Positions 1 to 8,231 of a stretch of 64,000 nucleotides of DNA are shown piece after piece. The translations under genes and the position numbers were made by a program. The DNA comes from Clostridia bacterium. GTDB lineage: Bacteria > Bacillota > Clostridia > Oscillospirales > Acutalibacteraceae. Location of the stretch: assembly GCA_017407995.1 (NCBI GenBank), contig JAFQVM010000006.1:37564-101563 (forward strand), given 5' to 3'. Numbering within the stretch: position 1 is the stretch's first letter; each line of letters begins with the position of its first letter. The notes beneath the pieces were generated by a model. It was not told the DNA's origin, did not search any database, and saw only the letters and a list, made by a program, of their open reading frames with translations.

Positions 1-952
1 ACATATTCTTCTTATAATGTGTCCAGTGACCGCTGCGCTCCCAAAGAGCACGGTTAAGCATCATGGGAGTTGATATTTCTACATATCCGTAGCGATTGTG
101 AACCTCACGCCAGTAGTCTATCAAGGTGTTGCGCAACTTCATACCGTTGGGCAGGAAGAACGGGAAACCGGGACCCTCGTCCATGACTGTGAAAAGTCCG
201 AGGTCTTTTCCGAGCTTTCTGTGGTCACGCTTTTTTGCTTCTTCAAGCATTGTAAGGTAAGCATCAAGTTCATCTTTTTTGGTAAAGGCGGTACCGTAGA
301 TTCTCTGAAGCATCTTGTTGTCAGAGTCGCCACGCCAGTATGCGCCTGTACATGAGGTGAGCTTGAAAACCTTTATGCGTGACGTGTCGGGTATGTGTGG
401 ACCTGCACACAGCTCGTCAAATTCACCCTGCTTGTAGAAAGAAATTTTTTCTCCCTTGTCAGCATGCTCTTTGATAAGCTCAACCTTGTATTCCTCTCCC
501 TTGTTCTCCATCATTGCAATAGCATCTGCGGGGTCGAGTTCATAATGTTCAAGAGTTAAGCCCTCTTTGACAATCTTTTTCATCTCAGCTTCGAGCTTTT
601 CGAGAACTTCGGGAGTGAACGGCACGTCGACATCAAAGTCATAATAGAAGCCGTTGTCGACAGCCGGGCCGATGGCAAGTTTAGCCTGAGGATAGAGTCT
701 CTTGACAGCCTGAGCGAGAATGTGAGAAGCGGTATGTCTGAAAGCACGCTTACCCTCGTCGTCGTCAAAAGTGACTATCTCAAGTTTACAGTCTTTTTCA
801 ATTGGGGTGCGAAGGTCTTTGACCTCGCCGTCAATGCGGCATACGCATGCAGCCTTGTAGAGTCCCATGCCGAGGCTCTTTGCAACTTCAGCAGCGGTGA
901 TACCTTTTTCAAACTCTTTAATTTCGCCGCCTCTTAGTTCGATTTTTACCAT
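1..952 (-). CDS. thrS: Threonyl-tRNA synthetase, N-terminal half (cut by window edge)
   Basis: Charges tRNA-Thr in the cytoplasm. About 317 of the usual ~640 residues are present. In order: a TGS domain (about 1-61), the threonyl/alanyl second additional domain that edits Ser-tRNA (HTASH at 73-77 and CAGPH at 182-186, the zinc/editing signature), then the beginning of the class II catalytic domain (G-FPFF-L-NG and the following helix). The ATG at 952 is preceded by GGAG 8 nt upstream. The rest of the catalytic domain and the anticodon-binding domain lie beyond base 1. A threonine T-box leader lies directly upstream and very likely controls it. Confidence 0.97.
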   Translation of the reverse strand, partial: MVKIELRGGEIKEFEKGITAAEVAKSLGMGLYKAACVCRIDGEVKDLRTPIEKDCKLEIVTFDDDEGKRAFRHTASHILAQAVKRLYPQAKLAIGPAVDNGFYYDFDVDVPFTPEVLEKLEAEMKKIVKEGLTLEHYELDPADAIAMMENKGEEYKVELIKEHADKGEKISFYKQGEFDELCAGPHIPDTSRIKVFKLTSCTGAYWRGDSDNKMLQRIYGTAFTKKDELDAYLTMLEEAKKRDHRKLGKDLGLFTVMDEGPGFPFFLPNGMKLRNTLIDYWREVHNRYGYVEISTPMMLNRALWERSGHWTHYKKNM

Positions 953-982
953 AATATTACTCCTTTCAGTGTTTGAGAGGAT

Positions 983-1020
983 GAAAAAAAGCTTCACCCC
1001 TCCTGATAAAGGGATGAAGC
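983..1020 (-). terminator. T-box regulated intrinsic terminator
   Basis: On the minus strand GCTTCATCCC (1020-1011) pairs with GGGGTGAAGC (1000-991), followed by a run of T (990-984). This is the terminator half of the T-box switch in front of thrS. Confidence 0.9.
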
Positions 1021-1225
1021 TAATGCTCCACGGTTCCACCCAATTTGCGGCTAACGCCGCCACTCTGAGACCTTAACGCAGTCATACGTCGCAGCCTATC
1101 CCGACGGGCTTCGGTGCGCACTCAGCAGCGGTAATTCATTTCTGCTCCCGCAGACGCTTTCAGCCCATGACGTCCGCTCTCTTGGAGAGTGTTGTGAAAT
1201 AAATCTTCTGCTTCACAGCTTTATT
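983..1225 (-). promoter_or_regulatory. T-box riboswitch leader of thrS (threonine specific)
   Basis: Read on the minus strand, the leader carries the conserved T-box segment GGGTGGAACCGTGGAGC (1041 down to 1025) followed by a strong intrinsic terminator. Upstream is a Stem I-like region whose specifier loop contains ACC (complement of 1130-1132), a threonine codon, fitting the downstream gene. Known mechanism of the family: uncharged tRNA-Thr pairs with the specifier and the T-box bulge and favours the antiterminator. The Stem I boundaries were judged by eye. Confidence 0.92.
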
Positions 1226-1231
1226 AAAACT

Positions 1232-1259
1232 ATTTTATCACCAACTTAAAAAAAGTCAA
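1232..1259 (-). promoter_or_regulatory. Promoter of the thrS T-box transcript
   Basis: TTGACT (1259-1254) and TAAAAT (1237-1232) with a 16-bp spacer on the minus strand. Transcription should begin near 1225, giving a leader of about 270 nt before thrS. Confidence 0.75.
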
Positions 1260-1263
1260 TACC

Positions 1264-2106
1264 TTAAAAAGCGAGGATAACTCCGCCTCTGCCTGCATAC
1301 ATGCTGCTTAAGCCTGAAGTTTTGCTTATAATAATTTCCTTGAAGTTATACAGTTCTTTAACAGCCTTTGCAACATACTGTGCGGCAGCTTCATTTTCGC
1401 AGTGAGTTATGACAAGCGTACGCTCATGAAGATTCTTTGACTGTTCTCCGATAACTTCAATCATGCGCTTAATAGCAGCGTTAAAGCCCTTGGCTTTAGA
1501 GAAAATTTTGATTTTTCCGTCTCCGTCATCGCCAAGAACAAACTTTATGTTGAGGAGAGTTACAGCCTTACCCAGAAGAGAAGGGATTCTGCCGTTTTTA
1601 ACAAGGTAATCGGTGGTCTCAAGCACGAAATGAGTTTTCATTTCTTTGATAAAGTTTTCTACCTTCTCAATGATTTCGGCTCTGTCGAGACCTTTTTCTA
1701 CGAACTCTCTTATCTTAATGGCGATAAGCATCTCGCCTGCAGAAGCACTCTTTGAGTCAAAGATATGAACCTTTTTGTCGCTTTCCTCTTCGGCAATCTG
1801 AGCACCCATAACAGCGCTGCTGTAGGAGCCGGAAAGACGTGAAGAGAGGGTTATGCTGAAAACATTTTCAGCTTCGCTGTTCTTAAAGGCCTGCGCAAAA
1901 GCATCGGGGGACGGACAAGCTGAAGTGATTCTCTCCTTCGATTCGTCAACCTGTCTTAAGTAGTCTGCTATGTCAAGGTTTTCATCGTCGATGAATTCCT
2001 TTTCGCCTATTCTGAGGATAAGCGGTACGTTTTTACCTCTTGCGGCTTCTCTGAGGTCATCAGACATTTCACAGCTGCTGTCAGCAATAATTTGATAATC
2101 CAACAT
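1264..2106 (-). CDS. DegV family fatty-acid-binding protein
   Basis: 280 residues, the full family length. DegV/FakB proteins bind a fatty acid and present it to the FakA kinase, which makes acyl-phosphate for phospholipid synthesis. Visible signatures: N-terminal DYQIIADSSCE, the TSACPSPDAF segment (61-70, family TS-PSP motif) and SSRLSGSYSSA (88-98), which lines the lipid head-group pocket. No fakA is nearby, so the physiological partner is unknown. It is monocistronic with its own strong promoter, and a perfect-arm palindrome overlaps the start of transcription. Confidence 0.93.
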   Translation of the reverse strand: MLDYQIIADSSCEMSDDLREAARGKNVPLILRIGEKEFIDDENLDIADYLRQVDESKERITSACPSPDAFAQAFKNSEAENVFSITLSSRLSGSYSSAVMGAQIAEEESDKKVHIFDSKSASAGEMLIAIKIREFVEKGLDRAEIIEKVENFIKEMKTHFVLETTDYLVKNGRIPSLLGKAVTLLNIKFVLGDDGDGKIKIFSKAKGFNAAIKRMIEVIGEQSKNLHERTLVITHCENEAAAQYVAKAVKELYNFKEIIISKTSGLSSMYAGRGGVILAF

Positions 2107-2132
2107 AGTTATTTACCTTTTCACTTTCCCAA

Positions 2133-2159
2133 TTTTGGTTAGACTAATATCAACCAAAA
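2133..2159. promoter_or_regulatory. Palindromic operator candidate upstream of degV
   Basis: Arms TTTTGGTT (2133-2140) and AACCAAAA (2152-2159) are perfect inverted repeats with an 11-bp centre. The site covers the predicted degV transcription start, which is typical of a repressor operator. The cognate regulator is not identifiable from this window. Confidence 0.55.
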
Positions 2160-2161
2160 CT

Positions 2162-2190
2162 ATAATATTTCAAAAACAATTTGGTGTCAA
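2162..2190 (-). promoter_or_regulatory. Promoter of degV
   Basis: On the minus strand TTGACA (2190-2185), a 17-bp spacer and TATTAT (2167-2162). Almost consensus for the housekeeping sigma factor. Start of transcription expected near 2155. Confidence 0.85.
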
Positions 2191-2298
2191 TTAAAATAAA
2201 GAAATTAAATGTAAATTTTTGAAAAAATCAAAGCTTAAAGACTGCATACTCTTTTGCAATTTTATTCATATTTTTGTTTTGTTTGGTATAAAAACGGC

Positions 2299-2327
2299 TT
2301 GACATTTGCTTATAATAAGTTTATTAT
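2299..2327 (+). promoter_or_regulatory. Promoter of rny-ymdB
   Basis: TTGACA (2299-2304), 17-bp spacer, TATTAT (2322-2327). The ~100-nt leader that follows can form a small hairpin (ATGGTGG near 2335 with CCGCCAT near 2365). The stretch between this promoter and the divergent degV promoter (2191-2298) shows nothing else. Confidence 0.85.
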
Positions 2328-2433
2328 ACATAATAATGGTGGTATTATGTGCCAAGCTGTATCCGCCATGTTTATTTTTACAAAGTAGTTTTACAATATC
2401 TAAAATTTTTTTTAACAGGAGGTGTTGATTCGT

Positions 2434-3987
2434 TTGGAATTGTGGTTAGTGATTCTTATAGCCGCCATTAGCGCCGTAGTTGCGGGTGTTATATGCTTTA
2501 TTTTGGGCGGTTTACATAGGAAGAAGGTTGCCGAATCTGCCATTGGCTCCGCTACTAAGGAGGCCAACCGCATAGTCAGTGAGGCTATGACTCAGGCAGA
2601 GGCAAAGAAAAAAGAAGCCATCCTTGAAGCTAAGGACGAGATTCATAAGCAGAGGTCCGAAACTGAGCGTGAGTTGCGTGAGAGACGTAACGAAGTTCAG
2701 CGTCAGGAGCGTCGAATAATCCAGAAGGAAGAAAATCTGGATAAGAAGAGTGAGAATCTTGAGAAGAAGGATGAAACGCTAAATCGCAAAATCAAAGAGG
2801 TTGAAGACAAGCTTGTAGAAGTCGAAAGCCTTAAAAAGAGCCAGTTTGATATGCTTGAGAAGATATCGGGCTATACAAAGGAACAGGCAAAGGAATTTTT
2901 GCTCAAGAATCTTGAAGATGAGCTGGTTCATGAAAAATCGGTCAAAATTATGGAGTATCAGCAGAAGGCAAAGGACGAGGCTGAATCCATGGCAAGGGAG
3001 ATTATAGCAACAGCTATTCAGCGCTGTGCCGCAGACCATACTGCGGAAGCAACAGTTTCCGTTGTCACTCTGCCCAACGATGAGATGAAGGGTAGAATCA
3101 TCGGCCGTGAGGGTCGAAACGTACGTACACTTGAAACTATTGCAGGTGTTGACCTTATAATTGACGATACACCCGAAGCAATAACAATTTCCAGCTTTGA
3201 CCCGGTACGCCGTGAGGTTGCAAGGGTAACGCTTGAAAAACTTATATCTGACGGTAGAATACATCCTGCACGCATTGAAGAGATGTATGAGAAAGCTCGC
3301 AGAGAAGTCGATGCTACAATTAAGCAGGCTGGCGAGCACGCCTTGATTGATTCCGGAGTAAACGGAATTCATCCGGAGCTTGTAAAGCTTCTCGGTAAGC
3401 TCAAATATAGAACGAGTTATGGTCAGAATGTACTCAATCACTCGCTTGAGGTTTCATATATTGCAGGTCTTATGGCGGCGGAACTTGGCGCTGACGTCAA
3501 ACTTGCAAAGAGAGCAGGCTTACTGCACGATATCGGTAAGGCTCTCGACCATGAGATGGACGGCTCCCACGTTGAACTCGGCGTTGAATACGCTAAGAAA
3601 TACCGTGAGAATGAGGGCGTTCTTCATGCTATCAAAGCTCACCACGGTGATGTTGAGGCAAAGACACTTGTTGCTTGTCTTGTTCAGGCAGCAGATGCTG
3701 TTTCGGCTGCACGTCCCGGCGCAAGACGTGAGAATGTTCAGAACTATATCAAACGCCTTGAAAAGCTTGAGAGCATTGCTTCTTCATTTGACGGTGTTGA
3801 CCGCACATTTGCAATTCAGGCAGGCCGTGAGATTCGTATAATGGTCAAACCTGAGGTTATCAGCGATGAAAAGATGGTGCTGGTTGCACGTGATATTGTC
3901 AAAAAGATTGAAGACGAGCTTGAATATCCCGGTCAGATTAAGGTAAACCTTATCAGGGAGAGCCGTTTCAGCGACTACGCAAAATAA
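2434..3987 (+). CDS. rny: Ribonuclease Y
   Basis: Membrane-anchored endoribonuclease that initiates mRNA decay in Firmicutes. About 517 residues: one N-terminal transmembrane helix (about 3-26), a long charged coiled coil (about 30-195), a KH RNA-binding domain with [15 protein letters not shown], and an HD phosphohydrolase domain with the [10 protein letters not shown] metal motif near residue 365. An AGGAGG at 2417-2422 overlaps a possible GTG (2422), so the start is best placed at TTG 2434 (11-nt spacing), giving MELWLVIL. ymdB follows, as in Bacillus and most clostridia. Confidence 0.96.
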   Translation: MELWLVILIAAISAVVAGVICFILGGLHRKKVAESAIGSATKEANRIVSEAMTQAEAKKKEAILEAKDEIHKQRSETERELRERRNEVQRQERRIIQKEENLDKKSENLEKKDETLNRKIKEVEDKLVEVESLKKSQFDMLEKISGYTKEQAKEFLLKNLEDELVHEKSVKIMEYQQKAKDEAESMAREIIATAIQRCAADHTAEATVSVVTLPNDEMKGRIIGREGRNVRTLETIAGVDLIIDDTPEAITISSFDPVRREVARVTLEKLISDGRIHPARIEEMYEKARREVDATIKQAGEHALIDSGVNGIHPELVKLLGKLKYRTSYGQNVLNHSLEVSYIAGLMAAELGADVKLAKRAGLLHDIGKALDHEMDGSHVELGVEYAKKYRENEGVLHAIKAHHGDVEAKTLVACLVQAADAVSAARPGARRENVQNYIKRLEKLESIASSFDGVDRTFAIQAGREIRIMVKPEVISDEKMVLVARDIVKKIEDELEYPGQIKVNLIRESRFSDYAK

Positions 3988-4009
3988 GTCAATTACCAAT
4001 AGGTATTTG

Positions 4010-4037
4010 CTCCCGCCGTTTTTCGGCGGGAGTTTTT
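4010..4037 (+). terminator. Intrinsic terminator/attenuator between rny and ymdB
   Basis: CTCCCGCCG and CGGCGGGAG (4010-4018, 4024-4032) with a T5 loop, followed by TTTTT. It lies only 18 nt before ymdB, so it probably lowers rather than abolishes read-through. Confidence 0.85.
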
Positions 4038-4054
4038 CAAAGAAAGGTATTTTT

Positions 4055-4825
4055 ATGAACATTTTTGTTATCGGTGATATTGTTGGCAGCGAGGGCTGTG
4101 AGTTCTTGCGTTCAAAGCTGCCCGCATTCAAACGTTTTAAGGGAATAGATTTAACTATAGCCAACGGTGAAAATGCAGCACCCGGTAATGGTATAACCAA
4201 AGCCGCTGCAGAATTTATATTTGACAGCGGAGTCGATTTCATAACCACGGGCAACCATGCATTTCGCCGTAGTGAGGTTTATCATTTCCTTGATGAGCGA
4301 GATGACATTATCCGACCTGCAAATGTTGATTCATCGTGCCCCGGCTCAGGTTATGGCATAATTGATATGGGCAGTGTTAGGGTAGGTGTGATAAATCTGC
4401 TCGGCAGAGCTTATATAAATGGTTCAGATAACCCGTTTAGCGTTGTTGATGATTTGCTTGAAAAAATTAAAGATTGTAAAGTTAAAATACTTGACATGCA
4501 TGCCGAAGCTACTGCTGAAAAGTTAGCAATGGGATTTTATCTCGACGGCAAGGTCAGTATCGTTGTGGGAACGCATACACACGTTCAAACAGCTGACGAG
4601 AAGATTCTGCCCAACGGAACAGGCTATATCACCGATTTAGGTATGACAGGCCCTGAATTATCAGTGCTTGGAGTTCGTCCTGAGGCTTCTATTTCATGGC
4701 TGAAAACGGGCTTGCCGACACGCTTTGAGATAAGCGATGCACCGTGTATGATGTGTGGCTGTATTTTTGAAACAGACGATAAAACAGGTAAAGTTTTAAA
4801 TATAGAAAGAGTATGCGTAAAGTGA
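4055..4825 (+). CDS. ymdB: YmdB-type metallophosphoesterase (2',3'-cyclic nucleotide phosphodiesterase family)
   Basis: 256 residues. Family members hydrolyse cyclic nucleotides with a di-metal centre and influence biofilm and sporulation decisions in Bacillus. Metal ligands visible: D8 in VIGDIVG, the NGEN motif (37-40), GNH (66-68), HAEATAEK near 149 and GTHTHVQTAD near 174. The ATG at 4055, preceded by AGAAAGG, is preferred over an upstream in-frame ATG at 4007 that would lie inside the terminator stem. Adjacent to rny as in other Firmicutes. Confidence 0.93.
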   Translation: MNIFVIGDIVGSEGCEFLRSKLPAFKRFKGIDLTIANGENAAPGNGITKAAAEFIFDSGVDFITTGNHAFRRSEVYHFLDERDDIIRPANVDSSCPGSGYGIIDMGSVRVGVINLLGRAYINGSDNPFSVVDDLLEKIKDCKVKILDMHAEATAEKLAMGFYLDGKVSIVVGTHTHVQTADEKILPNGTGYITDLGMTGPELSVLGVRPEASISWLKTGLPTRFEISDAPCMMCGCIFETDDKTGKVLNIERVCVK

Positions 4826-4860
4826 TATAGCTTTACAAACCAAACAAAGGATTTGACAAA

Positions 4861-5337
4861 ATGTTAAAAGATATAAGACCTGCACAAGACAAAGATTGTC
4901 CAAGAATATTAGAACTTCTGCAACAGATTTGCGCATTGCACAGCGAAATAAGACCTGATTTGTTTAAAAACGGCAATTCAAAGTATACGGCAGAGAGTCT
5001 GTCTGAATTGCTTGAAGATGAAAGCAGGCTGACTTTTGTTGCCGTAGATGAAAATGATTTTGTTCTCGGCTACATATTCTGCATTCTTATCGACCATACG
5101 CAGAACAGTGCACGTTGTGATAACAAGGAGCTGTATATAGATGACCTTTGCATTGATGCGCCGTTTCGCCGTGAGGGAATAGGTGATGCACTCTTCAAAA
5201 AGGCACTTGATACAGCCAGAGAGCTTGGATGTCACAATGTTACACTCAATGTTTGGGAAGGTAATGACAGCGCCCTGCGCTTCTATGAGAAGCACGGAAT
5301 GAAGATTCAAAAACGTGAGATGGAGATAATATTATAA
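4861..5337 (+). CDS. GNAT family N-acetyltransferase
   Basis: 158 residues, a single GNAT fold. The N-terminus reads IRPAQDKDCPRILELL; the acetyl-CoA loop is FRREGIGDALFKKA (about 101-114), followed by the beta-5/alpha-4 segment NVWEGNDSALRFYEKHGM typical of RimI-like enzymes. The acceptor substrate cannot be told from sequence. It sits 35 nt after ymdB with its own AAAGGA ribosome site and ends at a strong terminator, so it is probably the last gene of the rny transcript. Confidence 0.88.
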   Translation: MLKDIRPAQDKDCPRILELLQQICALHSEIRPDLFKNGNSKYTAESLSELLEDESRLTFVAVDENDFVLGYIFCILIDHTQNSARCDNKELYIDDLCIDAPFRREGIGDALFKKALDTARELGCHNVTLNVWEGNDSALRFYEKHGMKIQKREMEIIL

Positions 5338-5350
5338 TTGTATAAAAAAG

Positions 5351-5380
5351 GCGGACAGTTCATTGGACTGTCCGCTTTTT
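5351..5380. terminator. Bidirectional terminator
   Basis: GCGGACAGT (5351-5359) and ACTGTCCGC (5367-5375) followed by TTTTT on the plus strand and preceded by AAAAAAG (a T run on the minus strand). It separates the GNAT gene from the convergent ychF operon. Confidence 0.88.
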
Positions 5381-5381
5381 G

Positions 5382-5846
5382 CTATTTTAGGTTATATGAT
5401 GTTAAATCTTCACTTAATGGGAAAGCTTTCCTAAATGAATTTACAATGCTTTGTTCCTTGGCAAATAAGAGCGTAGATACACCATCCCAAACGACAATCT
5501 CTATTTCTGCCAACGGATGTTGTATAGAAGCAGGATTTTGCCAAAAGCCTGAATATCCATTTGCGTACGGTAACGGATATTCTAATATATGCTCAAGCGG
5601 GATATCTTTTATAAAACCGGATAAAACAACCCAAATACAAGAAAAATCATCAGTATTTACAATAGATGTTAACTTATTACCGCTAAGCCAACAATATTCC
5701 CTGTGTAAGAGGTTTTCGGTTTCATATGATGGGGAAAAACATTCACAATTTGTAACTAACCAATTATATTCATTTTGAATGTTATTGATTGAAGAAAATA
5801 TTTCATTTAACTTACAGTTTTCATTAATGATAGCTGCATGAACCAT
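5382..5846 (-). CDS. Uncharacterised protein coupled to DUF1292 gene
   Basis: 154 residues, not recognised. Begins MVHAAIINENCKLNEIF, rich in aromatic residues and cysteine, with a hydrophobic strand-like core and a C-terminal helix after the segment LAEIEIVVWDGVSTLL. The length and pattern resemble small DUF/immunity-type proteins, but I assign no family. The start ATG (5846) lies 4 nt after the DUF1292 stop, and its ribosome site GGAG overlaps the end of that gene, so translation is probably coupled. A longer reading frame extends upstream in this frame but only as a shadow of the DUF1292 gene. Confidence 0.72.
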   Translation of the reverse strand: MVHAAIINENCKLNEIFSSINNIQNEYNWLVTNCECFSPSYETENLLHREYCWLSGNKLTSIVNTDDFSCIWVVLSGFIKDIPLEHILEYPLPYANGYSGFWQNPASIQHPLAEIEIVVWDGVSTLLFAKEQSIVNSFRKAFPLSEDLTSYNLK

Positions 5847-5850
5847 GGTT

Positions 5851-6222
5851 TTAGTTCTCCAAATCAAACCCAAAATCATCAACGATTTCAAGGTCATCCA
5901 TACCGGCAATCTCTTGTTGAAGCTGTTCCTGGAAAATGTCGAAAACCTCATCAAATTCAGGCTCATTGCCTGAAACGTATGAATACTCGCCGCTCTCTTC
6001 ATCAAACTCGATTTTAAGAATAGCAACCTCCATATTTCCCGATGCCATGTTTTCAACAGGTAGCAGAACAACGTACTGCGCATCCTTGTGTTCAATAACA
6101 TCAAGTACAGCCATTTCAACCTCGTTGCCTTCTTCATCGACAAGGGTAAGGGTGGAACCGTCATTCTCTTCTATATCTTCCTCGCCTTGAGGGACAAAAT
6201 CTAAAATCTTATCGTCGCACAT
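5851..6222 (-). CDS. DUF1292 domain protein
   Basis: 123 residues, strongly acidic. The DUF1292 (YrzB-like) core is visible in STLTLVDEEGNEVEMAVLDVIEH, then YVVLLPVE and a loop ending in FDEVFDIFQEQL. Function unknown in the family; it often neighbours housekeeping genes. Its AAGGAG ribosome site overlaps the stop codon of ychF, so the two are in one operon. Confidence 0.85.
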   Translation of the reverse strand: MCDDKILDFVPQGEEDIEENDGSTLTLVDEEGNEVEMAVLDVIEHKDAQYVVLLPVENMASGNMEVAILKIEFDEESGEYSYVSGNEPEFDEVFDIFQEQLQQEIAGMDDLEIVDDFGFDLEN

Positions 6223-6233
6223 TTTTTATCTCC

Positions 6234-7328
6234 TTAAACATTAAATCTGAACAGCACAACGTCGCCGTCTTTCATCACATATTCTTTGCCTTCGCTGCGG
6301 ACAAGACCTTTTTCCTTAGCTGCGGGCAGTGAGCCACAGGCTACAAGGTCATCAAAGCTTATTACCTCAGCACGTATGAAACCACGTTCAAAGTCGGAAT
6401 GGATTTTTCCTGCAGCCTGAGGAGCCTTTGTGCCCTTGGTTATTGTCCAGGCTCTGACTTCGGGAGTGCCTGCGGTCAGGTAGGATATAAGACCGAGAAG
6501 ATTGTAACTGCGTTGAACGAGCAAGTCGAGACCGCCTTGCTCGATTCCGAGGTCAGAAAGGAACATCTCTTTTTCGTCTTTTTCGAGAGATGCAATCTCA
6601 GCTTCAAGTTCTGCGCATATAGGAAGAACTTCTGCGCCCTCAGTTTGTGCTAAATCCTTAACAGCGAGGTAGTGCTTGTTGTTATCAATCTTATTGGCAA
6701 AATCATCTTCGCTCATATTGCAAGCATAGATAACGGGTTTTGATGTGAGCAATGCTATCTGAGAAAGGAATTCAGCCTCGTTTTCATCACATTCGACATT
6801 TCTTGCAGGAATTTCGCTTTCAAGTTCCGCTTTGAGTCTTTTTAAGAACTCAAGCTCTGCAGCTGCAGATTTGTCACCCTTGAGCTGTTTTGCAACTCTG
6901 TCGATTCTGCGGTCAACCATCTCAAGGTCAGAGAGTATCAACTCAAGGTTGATGGTTTCAATATCTCTTTTTGGGTCGATAGTAGCATCAACGTGGACGA
7001 TATCATCGTTTTCAAAACAGCGGACAACGTGAATTATAGCGTCGACCTCTCTTATATGTGAGAGAAACTTGTTGCCCAAGCCTTCGCCCTTTGATGCGCC
7101 ACGCACAAGACCTGCTATGTCAACGAACTCAATCATTGCGGGAGTGGTCTTTGCAGGGTTATACATTTCTGTGAGCTTGTCGAGTCTTGCATCTGGGACA
7201 GCGACGACACCGACATTTGGCTCTATAGTGCAGAACGCATAGTTTGCGGACTGTGCGCCTGCATTGGTTATAGCGTTAAAAAGAGTGCTCTTGCCGACGT
7301 TTGGCAAGCCAACAATTCCGAGTTTCAG
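6234..7328 (-). CDS. ychF: Ribosome-binding ATPase YchF (Obg family), apparent CTG start
   Basis: P-loop NTPase of the Obg family that binds the 70S ribosome and prefers ATP. From a CTG at 7328 the product is 364 residues, exactly the family length: LKLGIVGLPNVGKSTLF (G1), switch/G3 DIAGLVRGASKGEGLGN, NMSEDD in place of NKxD (typical of YchF), C-terminal TGS domain ending KDGDVVLFRFNV. There is no ATG, GTG or TTG that keeps the P-loop strand: the next usable codon is TTG 7307, which would delete the first Gly of the P-loop, and an in-frame TAG lies two codons upstream of the CTG. An AAAGGA site 9 nt before the CTG supports it. Confidence 0.93.
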   Translation of the reverse strand: MKLGIVGLPNVGKSTLFNAITNAGAQSANYAFCTIEPNVGVVAVPDARLDKLTEMYNPAKTTPAMIEFVDIAGLVRGASKGEGLGNKFLSHIREVDAIIHVVRCFENDDIVHVDATIDPKRDIETINLELILSDLEMVDRRIDRVAKQLKGDKSAAAELEFLKRLKAELESEIPARNVECDENEAEFLSQIALLTSKPVIYACNMSEDDFANKIDNNKHYLAVKDLAQTEGAEVLPICAELEAEIASLEKDEKEMFLSDLGIEQGGLDLLVQRSYNLLGLISYLTAGTPEVRAWTITKGTKAPQAAGKIHSDFERGFIRAEVISFDDLVACGSLPAAKEKGLVRSEGKEYVMKDGDVVLFRFNV

Positions 7329-7365
7329 AGCCTAACATCCTTTGTCTTTTTTGGTCATACAACAC

Positions 7366-7394
7366 ATTATAACCCCTGACGGATAAAAAAACAA
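7366..7394 (-). promoter_or_regulatory. Promoter of the ychF operon
   Basis: Minus strand: TTGTTT (7394-7389), 17-bp spacer, TATAAT (7371-7366). It lies back to back with the tcdA promoter. Confidence 0.7.
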
Positions 7395-7413
7395 CCGAAA
7401 CGACAATAAAAAA

Positions 7414-7442
7414 TTGCAAAAGATGTGTGTTTGGTGTAAAAT
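7414..7442 (+). promoter_or_regulatory. Promoter of tcdA
   Basis: TTGCAA (7414-7419), 17-bp spacer, TAAAAT (7437-7442). Divergent from the ychF promoter. Confidence 0.7.
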
Positions 7443-7474
7443 AGATATAATGATGTGCAAAAGGAAGTGCCGCA

Positions 7475-8185
7475 GTGACCCCTTCAAGATTTTCAAGAAG
7501 CTCGATGCTCATAGGCGAGGATGGGCTTTTAAAACTTAAAAGCAGCCATGTAGCGGTTTTCGGTCTTGGCGGTGTCGGTTCATACACCGCAGAAGCTTTA
7601 GCACGTGCCGGCGTAGGTGAGTTTACACTTGTTGACAGTGACACTCTGTCAATTACAAATATCAACCGTCAGCTCTATGCGCTGAGTTCAACCGTCGGAA
7701 TGAAGAAAACCGAGGTTGCGGCAGCACGAATAAAGGATATAAATCCTGATTGTATTGTTCATGTTATAGACGGTTTCTATCTGCCTGAAAACTCCGAGGA
7801 GTTTTTTGTGTCAAGTTATGACTATATAGCGGATGCTGTTGATACCGTGAGTGCAAAGATTAGTCTTGCTTGTGAGGCTAAGGAGAGGGATATACCGATA
7901 ATTTCATGCATGGGAACAGGAAATAAGCTTGACCCGACGTTGTTCAAGGTGTCGGATATATATCAAACAAGTGTCTGTCCGCTGTGCCGTGTAATGAGGC
8001 GTGAGCTTAAAGCACGAGGTGTTGACTCTCTTAAGGTTGTCTGGTCTGAAGAGCCGCCTATCAAATCCGACGAGCCGGGAGAGGACAGTGCGAAGCGAGC
8101 CGTGCCGGGAAGTGTGTCATTTGTGCCGCCTGTTGCAGGCATGATAATGGCAGGAGAGATAATTAAAAATATTATTAAGAAATAA
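7475..8185 (+). CDS. tcdA: tRNA threonylcarbamoyladenosine dehydratase
   Basis: E1/ThiF-like ATP-dependent enzyme that cyclises t6A37 of tRNA to ct6A. 236 residues. It begins TPSRFSRSSMLIGEDGL as in TcdA/CsdL, then the nucleotide-binding loop FGLGGVGSYTAEAL (about 29-42), DSDTLSITNINRQ, and a CPLC pair near residue 169. The GTG at 7475 is chosen because the RFSR...MLIG start is conserved and AAGGAAG precedes it. No csdA/csdE partner is adjacent. Confidence 0.92.
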   Translation: MTPSRFSRSSMLIGEDGLLKLKSSHVAVFGLGGVGSYTAEALARAGVGEFTLVDSDTLSITNINRQLYALSSTVGMKKTEVAAARIKDINPDCIVHVIDGFYLPENSEEFFVSSYDYIADAVDTVSAKISLACEAKERDIPIISCMGTGNKLDPTLFKVSDIYQTSVCPLCRVMRRELKARGVDSLKVVWSEEPPIKSDEPGEDSAKRAVPGSVSFVPPVAGMIMAGEIIKNIIKK

Positions 8186-8231
8186 AATGCGTAAAGCAAT
8201 AAAACTTTACAAATGTTGTAAGGAGAGGGCT

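Noticed and set aside
2779-3441. 220-codon minus-strand frame inside rny
   Set aside because: Antisense shadow of the conserved KH/HD region of RNase Y; no ribosome site or family pattern.
5382-6164. 260-codon minus-strand frame spanning the DUF1292 gene and the 154-residue gene
   Set aside because: Its N-terminal half is an out-of-frame shadow of DUF1292; a start with a ribosome site exists at 5846.
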